42,376 nucleotides of DNA, taken from Chloroflexota bacterium. Its GTDB lineage: Bacteria > Chloroflexota > Dehalococcoidia > Lucifugimonadales > UBA3495. The DNA lies in the NCBI GenBank assembly GCA_026710825.1, contig JAPOQH010000097.1:1-42376 (forward strand), in the 5' to 3' direction. This document shows, piece by piece, positions 25,890-33,800 of the stretch (its first letter is position 1; each line of letters begins with the position of its first letter). The notes under the pieces were generated by a model. The model made no database searches and was not told the DNA's origin. It was given only the letters and a program-made list of their open reading frames with translations. The position numbers were made by a program, and so were the translations under genes.

Positions 25890-25928
25890 GCGGATGACGC
25901 TCTGCCATCAGAGCGGAACGTCATCCGC
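25890..25928 (-). promoter_or_regulatory. Intercistronic hairpin between urtA and urtB
   Basis: GCGGATGACG (25890-25899) pairs perfectly with CGTCATCCGC (25919-25928), and inside it CTCTG (25900-25904) pairs with CAGAG (25909-25913), leaving a one-sided five-base bulge and a four-base loop. In the transcript it follows the urtA stop by 53 bases and precedes urtB by 42. There is no T-run, so an RNA-stabilising or partial-attenuation role that raises urtA over the membrane genes is more likely than full termination. Confidence 0.65.
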
Positions 25929-25981
25929 AATCCCTTTTGTATGTGCGGGTGCGGCGCAGGAAGCACCCACCCCGTTGGTGT

Positions 25982-27286
25982 TTACTGGGCCAGTTCCCGG
26001 AGGCCGGCGGCCCAGGCGTAGCTGTCCAGGTAGGGGTCCGGCACCACGGGTGCGCCCGAGTTCCAGATCTCGTCGATCTGCCCGTCATCACGCACGGAGC
26101 CGATACGGACTGTCTTGGAGACGTGCTGGTTCGAGTCGTGGATGGTCACCATCCCACCGGGAGCGGCGAACTGGATGCCCTTGGCGGCTTCCTTGACGGC
26201 GGCGACTTCAGTCGTGCCCGCCTTTTCCACCGCGGCTTTCCACAGGTACACGCCAAAGTAGCCGGCTTCGATGGGGTCGTCGGTAACGCGGTTGGTGCCG
26301 TACTTGGCCTTGAAGGCGCTGACGAACTTCACGTTTTCCGGCGTGTCGGTGGTCTGGAAGTAGTTCCAGGCAACCAGGTGTCCGGCGATGTTGTCCGCGC
26401 CGATGCCGGTGATCTCTTCCTCCGCGACGCTCACCGAAATTGTCGGCAGATCCTCTGCGGTGATGCCAGCGTCCTTCAGTTGCTTGAAGAAAGCCACGTT
26501 GGAGTCGCCGTTCAGCGTGTTGAATACCACGTCAGGCTCGGCGGACCTGATCTTGGCGATAACGGTGCTGTACTCGGTGTGCCCAAGCGGGGTGTATTCC
26601 TCGCCCACAGCCTCCAGGCCGGCGGCGGCCAACTGCTTGTTGATGATCAGGTTCGAAGTGCGCGGGAACACGTAGTCGGAACCCAGCAGGTAGAACTTGG
26701 TCTTGCCCTCGCCGAGCAGATACTCGATTGCTGGAACGATCTGCTGGTTGGTCGTCGCGCCCGTGTAGAAGATATTGGGAGAAGTCTCCAACCCTTCGTA
26801 CTGCACCGGGTAGAACAGCAGGCCGTCGTTGGCTTCGAACACAGGGAGCATGGCCTTGCGGCTGGCGCTGGTCCATCCACCGAATACCACGGACACCTCG
26901 TCCTCCTGGAGCAGCTTCCTCGCCTTTTCGGCGAAGGTCGGCCAGTCGGACGCGCCGTCTTCGATGACAACCTCCAACTGCTTGCCCATCACGCCTCCGG
27001 AGGCGTTGATCTCTTCGATGGCGAGCAGTTCGGCGTCGTGCACCGCGGTCTCGCTGATTGACATGGTGCCGGACAGGGAGTGCAGGATGCCCACCTTGAT
27101 GGTGTCGGACTCGGCAGCGGCGGGCGCGCTGGCCGGGGCGGATGATGCTTGGGACGCTGGCGCGGCCGGAGCCGGCGGCGGTTCGGAGCCGCATGCGGCC
27201 AGCATGAGAGACATCAAAATAGCGGCCGCGCCGATGAGCGCGAACCGCATCATTACAGGTAATTTGGCTAAACCGGTAAGGGACAT
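25982..27286 (-). CDS. urtA: Urea ABC transporter substrate-binding lipoprotein UrtA
   Basis: The 434-residue protein starts with a lipoprotein signal peptide ending in LMLAAC (lipidated Cys32), followed by an Ala/Pro/Ser-rich linker of about 30 residues. The periplasmic-binding type 1 fold then shows UrtA features: [70 protein letters not shown] and [16 protein letters not shown] sequence. It captures urea outside the membrane. GGAGG lies 11 bases before the ATG. It is the first gene of the roughly 11.2 kb urtABCDE-glnA-ureABCFGD operon. Confidence 0.96.
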   Translation of the reverse strand: MSLTGLAKLPVMMRFALIGAAAILMSLMLAACGSEPPPAPAAPASQASSAPASAPAAAESDTIKVGILHSLSGTMSISETAVHDAELLAIEEINASGGVMGKQLEVVIEDGASDWPTFAEKARKLLQEDEVSVVFGGWTSASRKAMLPVFEANDGLLFYPVQYEGLETSPNIFYTGATTNQQIVPAIEYLLGEGKTKFYLLGSDYVFPRTSNLIINKQLAAAGLEAVGEEYTPLGHTEYSTVIAKIRSAEPDVVFNTLNGDSNVAFFKQLKDAGITAEDLPTISVSVAEEEITGIGADNIAGHLVAWNYFQTTDTPENVKFVSAFKAKYGTNRVTDDPIEAGYFGVYLWKAAVEKAGTTEVAAVKEAAKGIQFAAPGGMVTIHDSNQHVSKTVRIGSVRDDGQIDEIWNSGAPVVPDPYLDSYAWAAGLRELAQ

Positions 27287-27704
27287 CGTGGGTGTTTCCT
27301 CCTCTACGGAAAATCGTGCGACGGCTTGCCGTCGTTGTTCGTATTGCTGCGACGGAGCTTTTCGCTGTTGTCGCTGATGGAAACGTTAGACGCCCGGTGT
27401 TACTGGCAAATTGCGGATGTATGTCTTTTGGATTGCCTGCGTGTTAATGGTAGGTAACCGCCGTTCACGAGGGTTGTAGGGTTGGCTCCCTGGTGATTCG
27501 CCGCAATTGCGCGAAAGCGACAAGTCCGACCACCCTCTTCCGAACACGCGGTTTGAGGGCTCGGTTGACCCGGTGTTGGACTGGGATGCCCCGGACAAGC
27601 GCCTGATGCCGAACATCCTGTGGGACAACACCGTGCGGTGTTTTCGCGAGCCGCGGCCGAGTTCCCCCGCCCACGACCGTGGATCCGCGGGCCAGCGCGT
27701 CGAC
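27287..27704. other. Leader and promoter region of the urea operon, 418 bases
   Basis: No gene is seen. It must contain the operon promoter. A TTAACA at 27447-27442 (minus) could be a -35, but no good -10 follows at normal spacing. An inverted repeat at 27319-27334 lies in the leader. A 7-bp hairpin (AACACCG/CGGTGTT, 27627-27642) lies 63 bases beyond the stop of the MFS gene at 27705. Confidence 0.5.
27319..27334 (-). promoter_or_regulatory. Inverted repeat 33 bases upstream of urtA
   Basis: CGACGGC and GCCGTCG are exact inverted copies with two bases between them. In the minus-strand transcript the hairpin is followed by CACGATTTT and then the urtA ribosome site, so it could be an operator or a small leader hairpin. 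Function is not shown. Confidence 0.4.
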
Positions 27705-28934
27705 CTACACCCGCAGGCGGCGCAGCGTCGGCCGCCAGACGCCCAACACCAGGGCGACGGCGAGGTAGATGGCGGCTCCGCCTGAGAAGGCAGCGGTCCA
27801 GCTGATGTGCTCGGCAACCAGGGTCATGGGATACGACCCGATGAACATCAGCGCGGCGGAAACGTACCATACGCTCATCACCCTGCCCTGGTACTCCGCC
27901 GGCACGGAAAGCTGCAGCACGGTGGTGCCCATGGGCACGATGCTGCCCATCCCCACCAGGAACAATATCGACCACGTCAGCCAGAACCAGTTTGACCAGG
28001 CCAGGCAGAAAAGGGCAGTGCCGAACAGGAAGATGCAGGCCAGCAGCAGCCGGTTCTTGTGAGGAGAGTCGCCCAGTGACGCCATGATGATCGTGCCGGA
28101 GAGGGACCCTATGCCCGCTCCCGTCATCAACAGTCCCGCGCCGCCTGCCTCCGTGTCCAGCGCCAATTTGGCGAAGGCGGGCAGCAACTGGGCGTAGGGC
28201 ATCGCAAAGAAGCCGAACGCGAAGCCAATGCCGATGACGGTGAATGTGACTGGATTCGACCAGCAGTACCGCAGCCCACCCCACATTTCCGACATGATGT
28301 TGGAGCGACCTTCTCGAGCTTGCGGAGGCACCCGCCGGACCATGAGCAATGTCAACGTGCCAACGCAGAAGAAGCCGGTGGCGACGTACAGCGACGGCGT
28401 AATTCCGACCAGGTCTATGACCACGCCGGCCAGCGCCGGGCCCAGGATGCGCCCCGAGTTCATCACCGCCGAGTTCAGGACGACGGCGTTCATCAGGTCG
28501 TCTCGGTCCACCAGATCGCGCACGATGGCCAATCGGGCCGGGGTGTTGATGGCCTGTAGGATGCCAAGGACGAAAGCCGCCGCATAGATGTGCCACAGGG
28601 CAACCAGTCCGGCGGTCTGCAACACAGCCAGCCCCAGGATCAGCAGTGCCACCGAGGTCTGGGTCAGCATCAACAGTGCCCGCCGGTCAAGCCGGTCGGC
28701 GAAGGTGCCCCCGAACAGCACGAACCCCAGCGTTGGCAACCCGTACAGGAAGATCATGAAGCCCATGCGGGAGGCGGAGTTGGTTAGTTCCAGCACCAGC
28801 CAGCCCAGGATGAGGAACTGCATCCCTCGCGCCAGTGCCTGGGCGTTGGCGCCGATCCAGAACCAGCGGTAGTCGCGGTGCCGCAGCGCACGAAAGGTCT
28901 GGAGCTTCCGTCCGACGGCCAGGATCTGCGCCAA
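27705..28934 (-). CDS. MFS transporter of the EntS/MFS_3 type
   Basis: A 409-residue major facilitator with about eleven to twelve helices. Landmarks: the opening FRALRHRDYRWFWIGANAQALARGMQ, the loop GGTFADRLDRRALLM, the stretch NAVVLNSAVMNSGRILGPALAGVVID and the late motif VPAEYQGRVMSVWY. This is the MFS_3 efflux group. The start is a TTG at 28934, overlapping nothing; no ATG occurs in the first 36 codons, and the TTG start gives the normal family N-terminus. Substrate unknown. The gene is separated from the urea operon by 418 bases. Confidence 0.85.
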   Translation of the reverse strand: MAQILAVGRKLQTFRALRHRDYRWFWIGANAQALARGMQFLILGWLVLELTNSASRMGFMIFLYGLPTLGFVLFGGTFADRLDRRALLMLTQTSVALLILGLAVLQTAGLVALWHIYAAAFVLGILQAINTPARLAIVRDLVDRDDLMNAVVLNSAVMNSGRILGPALAGVVIDLVGITPSLYVATGFFCVGTLTLLMVRRVPPQAREGRSNIMSEMWGGLRYCWSNPVTFTVIGIGFAFGFFAMPYAQLLPAFAKLALDTEAGGAGLLMTGAGIGSLSGTIIMASLGDSPHKNRLLLACIFLFGTALFCLAWSNWFWLTWSILFLVGMGSIVPMGTTVLQLSVPAEYQGRVMSVWYVSAALMFIGSYPMTLVAEHISWTAAFSGGAAIYLAVALVLGVWRPTLRRLRV

Positions 28935-29478
28935 CTATCTCACCAGCTTTGCGGCTTCAGGATCTCCCGACGACCCGCCGTAAGCCACGTGAGCGGCGGG
29001 CGTTACAACCTGCGTCGGGCGCCGCATTGTACATCCCAGGGTGGTCGAGCACAGCGTTGCCGGCGGTGGGGGACGTCGCCGCCCAGGACGGGGCGGCCAG
29101 AACAAATCGCACGCGATTGGACTTCTGTCAGCACCCTGAACCTGTCCCAGGATCCGGCAATGCGGCTGGCAGGTATCCGATCGGTACTCGCCCCAAGCCG
29201 CGCGACCCAAAATGGAATGGTCTGGTCCTGACCTGATGTGGCTTTTCAAACGAGGATGCTGCGTTCGCTCGACATAGGTGACGACATCCACCTTGCCATG
29301 CATGACTCAACCGGAGCGGATGCGTTCTGTGGGTTGACGACGGCTTCTACGAGTTCGTCGGCAGGAACATAGCCGGGACGCAACCCGTACTCCAACCTGA
29401 CAGAACGGCGGGGGATTTCGCACCGCCGTTCTGTCCCCGTATTGTGGAGATATGCGGTGGTTTCTGCTCGCTTTGCCT
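28935..29478. other. Intergenic region, 544 bases
   Basis: No convincing gene. A TACAAT at 29031-29026 (minus strand) may be a -10 box for the MFS gene 92 bases away. A strong hairpin at 29401-29433 follows the VOC gene. The remainder shows nothing I can name. Confidence 0.5.
29401..29433 (-). terminator. Hairpin downstream of the second VOC gene
   Basis: CAGAACGGCGG (29401-29411) pairs over 11 bases with CCGCCGTTCTG (29423-29433), with an 11-base loop, 46 bases after the VOC stop. There is no T-run, so it is a 3'-end hairpin or weak terminator. Its distance equals that of the 2120-2144 hairpin from its gene. Confidence 0.5.
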
Positions 29479-30009
29479 CTACCGCCCTGCCTTCGCAGCC
29501 TGCTTCTCCATGAAGTCCTTGATGGCATCCGCATACTCCGCCCTTGGGAACTGTTCCCCATTGGGAACCTTCATGCCGTCGCAGAAAATCTCCAGCCGGT
29601 TGCCGTCAGGATCCAGGAAATAGAAGGAGCGGCTTCCGCTGCCCTCCAGGTTTCCACCAGCCTCGATGCCGTGGGTCAGCGGGCCGCTGACAATCTCCGC
29701 CCCATGGGTGTGGATGTGAGCCAGCGCTTTCATGAACTCGTCGCGGTTTTCGACTTCGAAAGCCACCTGCTGCACCAGGCGCGCATGGCCCGGCACGTTT
29801 TCGGAAACGTCCACGCCCTCGGGAGCGCTGGCGATGACGAAATCATGGTGGGTTTCGTCAAACCGCAAAAAGGCTGACTCCGCTCCGTCTGGCCGTTTGC
29901 GACGGGAAGTAACTTTGCAGCCCAGCACCTTGGTGTAAAACTCGAAAGACCGTTCAAAATCGGAAACCAGAATCCCGACATGCCCCACGCGCTTGATCTG
30001 AATACCCAT
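29479..30009 (-). CDS. VOC (glyoxalase/extradiol dioxygenase fold) protein
   Basis: The 176-residue protein has the VOC two-module fold: GHVGILVSDFERSFEFYTKVLG at the start and FLDPDGNRLEIFCDG at the end. Of the three metal ligands, His10 (GHVGI) and the Glu of RLEIF are present. At the middle position the family usually has His in HLAFEV, but here the sequence is QQVAFEV, so the ligand may be Gln or supplied elsewhere. Substrate is unknown. The C-terminal 30 residues form a charged helix. The start is an ATG with AGGAGG about ten bases upstream, and TATAAT lies 89 bases upstream. Confidence 0.82.
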   Translation of the reverse strand: MGIQIKRVGHVGILVSDFERSFEFYTKVLGCKVTSRRKRPDGAESAFLRFDETHHDFVIASAPEGVDVSENVPGHARLVQQVAFEVENRDEFMKALAHIHTHGAEIVSGPLTHGIEAGGNLEGSGSRSFYFLDPDGNRLEIFCDGMKVPNGEQFPRAEYADAIKDFMEKQAAKAGR

Positions 30010-30097
30010 AGCCAGTACCTCCTACCTAAACCTTCGTTCAGCCCGCATTTGGTGTTGTTTTCGCAACAATTCCCGGAGATCGGGCCGATTTGTCCCA

Positions 30098-30103
30098 ATT
30101 ATA
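30098..30103 (-). promoter_or_regulatory. -10 box of the second VOC gene
   Basis: TATAAT on the minus strand, 89 bases before the ATG at 30009. No -35 match is apparent. Confidence 0.45.
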
Positions 30104-30300
30104 TACGCCGGGAACAGCCGCGGCCCGCCCGCATTGCTGGCTGGGCGGCATCGGTTCGGGGCACCGATTTGGGTAACACTCGCCCCGTACACTGGCGGGA
30201 GCATGGGCGGTAGGAGCATTTCCCCGCTGTAGCGCGTGCAGACGGGACCGTATTATGCGCGTCGCGCCATGTGGTTGAGCACACACATTTAAACGAAATA

Positions 30301-30356
30301 TGACACGCAAATTGACACGGAAATCGGCCTTGGTATCACGTTGTTGACACATATAT
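30301..30356 (+). repeat. Tandem TGACAC repeat
   Basis: TGACACGCAAAT at 30301-30312 is followed directly by TGACACGGAAAT at 30313-30324 (11 of 12 identical), and TGACACATATAT follows at 30345-30356. The 12-base period is close to one helical turn, the layout of OmpR-type direct-repeat operators. Single TTGACAC words also occur at 38243 and 38412 near the kinase/regulator gene. Confidence 0.5.
30312..30339 (+). promoter_or_regulatory. Possible promoter upstream of the surface-protein gene
   Basis: TTGACA, 16 bases, TATCAC, with TG one base before the -10. It would give a leader of about 470 bases before the ATG at 30818. It overlaps the TGACAC repeats. Confidence 0.35.
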
Positions 30357-30817
30357 GCGTTAATCTATGGCGTTGTAATTCGCCCCGTGGCCAGTTTGAG
30401 TACTCACGCCGACTACGAGCGTCAACTTACGTATGAAAATGAGTAGGCTCATTGACCGTTCATATAGAACAAGTCAGTAATGAAAATAATCTATTAAACA
30501 CAGCCATGCGCCCGCGTCTGCGACGACGAGTTCCCGCACACCGTGCAAGAGGGTTTGAGTGGCATTAGGAGACTCGCCAAGCCTTTCCTATCGTGATTGA
30601 TACAAACTCCACCAGGGCGCGCCACGTGGCAACAGAACAGGGTAGGCGGCTGAGCCCTGCCACCCAAGTGCGACCGGGACTTCGCTCTGGACTGGATGCG
30701 GGAAGCCCTCCAAGCGCTCCGGGACTGAATAGCAGAGATATCCAGCGTCTTCGCAATACTGGTTTTTGAGTTTCATACTTGACTGTTGGGCTGCGGCCAA
30801 TACGGGAGAATGTCCGA

Positions 30818-33800
30818 ATGGATATCCGTCACCATGTCTCGGATCGGTTGTACTTTTCGAAGAGGTGGGCAGGATTCATGGCATCGTTGGCGCTCGCCCT
30901 CATCGCAGGCGCCAGTTCGCCTGCAATCGTCCATGCGTCCGCGGCGCCCGAAATCACCAGCGATCATGCTTTTGCTGTGTCTGAGGGCACGACTGGCGTG
31001 ACCACTCTGACGGCGACCGACACCGATACGGCCACCTCAGACCTCGCGTGGTCGAAAACGGGGGGCGCGGACGCGGACAAGTTCAACCTCAGCTCGGCAG
31101 GTGTGCTCGCATTCGCCTCGGCGAAAGACTTCGAGAACCCCGACGATGCCGATACCGACGGTTCGTACCAGGTCACCGTAGAGGTGAGCGACGGGACGAA
31201 CACCGACTCGGCGGACCTGGTGGTCACCCTGCAGAACGTCATTGAAATGACGTCGCTCACCGGGCCATCGACTGTGAATTACGAAGAAAACAAGGCAGTC
31301 CGGGTCGCCACTTATTCGGCCTCGTCGGAGGACGATGCCCACGCCCTCAGATGGAGTCTGTCGGGCGACGACGCCGACAATTTCAGAATCGACGAACCCG
31401 GTGGCGCGCTGCGCTTCGACATCGATCCCGTTTCACCAAACCTGTTCGCGCAACAACCGGACTACGAAGACCCGGAGGACGACGATGAGGACGGCATCTA
31501 CAAGGTCACCGTGCAGGTCAGACGCGGCAACGAGAGCCACACGCTCGACGTGGAAGTGACCATCACCGACCAGAACGAAGCGGGGGATTTGACGCTGTCC
31601 ACCACGCGGCCCCAGCAGGGCGAAGCGGCGACGGCAAACCTGACCGACGAGGACGGCGTCGTTGGAACGCCCACCTACACCTGGGAACGCTCGGACGGCC
31701 GCAGCGATTGGGTGACGATTTCGGGAACGACCGGCGCCAGCTACACGCCAACCGCCGGAGAAACCGGGCACTTCCTGCGCGTCACCGTGAGTTACGAAGA
31801 CGGGCACGGAACAGGACAGTCGGCCACGGCTTCGTCGAAGGAAGTGGTGATCGGGAAGCTGCTGCATTCGTTGACCGCTGCCACAGACGACTCCGACGGC
31901 GGCGCGACGTGGCGGCAGTTCAGGCCAACTTTCGATTCGGGAACGCTGCACTACTCCGTCGGCTGCAACAATTCCGACACGATGTCGTTGACGCTGGCAG
32001 CCAAAGATGCCGACGCGCGCATCGCGGTGGACGGGGTGCAGATCGAAAACCCCGGCACGGAAACTGCCACGACCGTTTCGCAGTCGGTTGAGGGCGATAG
32101 CAAGGTCCGCATCACGCTGACCGGCAGCGATGGCAGCCTCACCACCTACGTTGTCCACTGCGCGCCGGACCATATGCTGGAGGTAACGACGGTGAAACGT
32201 GTGGACGCGGGTTACATTGAAGACTTGATCATGTTCCCGCAGTACCTGAGCGGTGACTCAAACCTCTTGATCGTTGATAACAACGGCGTGCCCAGGTTTA
32301 TCCGGGATCCCGACTTTGGATACAAGGACGGGCTGTACTTCCGCTGGTTCCGGATTGACGAGGGCGACGAGTGGCGTTATGGATACGGCACTCGAGTGGT
32401 GCCCAGCTGGGGCATGGTCGTTCTGGACCAGAACTTCGAGGTCCTGGAAACCGTGCAGACCGTGTCTCCGCTGAGAGAGACCGACTATCACGATTACCTG
32501 GTTCTGCCCAATGGCGACTACCTGCTGATGTCCTACGAACCGGCGACCCGCGACTTCAGCTTCCTTCCGTTTGGTGACTACGGCACGGACGAAGACGTAC
32601 GGGATTCCGTGATCCAACACCGGACCGCGGAAGGCGAGGAAGTCTATAGGTGGAATTCCTACGACCACATGGGCTTCGAGGACTGCAATGTTGCGGGCTC
32701 CGTGATCCACGACTACGCCCACGTCAACTCCCTGCAGATGCTGGATGATGGCGATATCGTCGCTTCGTTCCGACGGTGCCACAAGATCCTGCGCATCGAC
32801 CCGGATGAGGACGAAGTCGTGTGGCGCGTGGGCCCCACCGCCATGACGGACGAGCAGTGGGAAGCGAAGGACCGCGGCCCGGCGTCGTTCACATTCATCG
32901 GCGACCCGGCCGGTGAGTTCGGTGGGCAGCACGCCGCGCAGGTACTGCCGGGCAATCGCCTCATCCTGTTCGACAACGGCACTCCAATCCTGGTAAACCC
33001 GTGGACCGGGGAGCAAAATCGAGAGAAGGACATCTACGGCAGGGGCGTCGAATATGCCATCGACACAGAACATGGCGAAGCCGTATTTGTCCGCGACCAC
33101 TCCCTGCACGGCACCCGTTCAATTCCGGCCGGTCCGGGCGGGCACATCGATCTGCTCAGCAACGGCGATTGGCTGGTGTCCTGGGGCGACGGATCACTTA
33201 TCCCCAGTCGGGATACGCGCGACGAAGTCGCCACCCAGGTTGATCCGGATACCGGGGTCGAAAAGTGGTCCCTCAAGGCGCTCCGCATTAGAAGTTGCTG
33301 CAGGCAGACCCACAAGGTGCGCGCCATTTCACTGGACCCGGTGGCGCTGACGGATGTGCCGCAGCCGCTGGCGGCTGAGTTCGTCGCCGAGGAGAGTGCA
33401 TTCTCATACGCTGACACAGCGGATCGACCCGAGGTGGTGCTCGCGTTCAACCGGCCGGTGGTGGATTTCACCAAGGACACGCCGTCCGTGAGCGTCACCG
33501 GAGCCACGATCGACAGCGTTGACTATCACGGAAAGGCGGGCGTGGCCGCGCACGCGTACAAATTCAAGCTGGTCCCCGACGGAAGTGGTGACGTCGCGTT
33601 CACCGTGCTGACGGACAAGGCCTGCGACTCCGCCACAGGCGGCATCTGCACTGCGGATGGCGCAACGCTCGCCACAACACCCACCGCCGGGTACCGGATC
33701 ACGGAACAGATCAGCGTCAACTTCCCGCAGGGCGCTTACACAGTTGCGGAGGGCGCCACGGTTGAGGTCGGGGTTACGCTGACCGCAGACCCCGGTGAGA

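Larger units (their letters stand above)
30010..30817. other. AT-richer intergenic region, 808 bases
   Basis: Lies between the leftward VOC gene and the rightward surface-protein gene. Part of it (about 30270-30520) is clearly richer in A/T than the flanks. It contains the VOC -10 box (30103-30098), a tandem TGACAC repeat (30301-30324) with a third copy at 30345, and a possible plus-strand promoter TTGACA (30312-30317), 16 bases, TATCAC (30334-30339) with a TG extension. A 62-codon minus-strand frame at 30776-30588 is present but unsupported. Confidence 0.5.

Noticed and set aside
28935..29303. 122-codon minus-strand frame ending directly at the MFS TTG start
   Set aside because: Composition is erratic, with no ribosome site or family pattern; adjacency is probably chance.
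30588..30776. 62-codon minus-strand frame starting MKLKNQYCEDAG
   Set aside because: It has the look of a small protein, but no ribosome site, family or conservation can be shown; kept only as part of the intergenic note.
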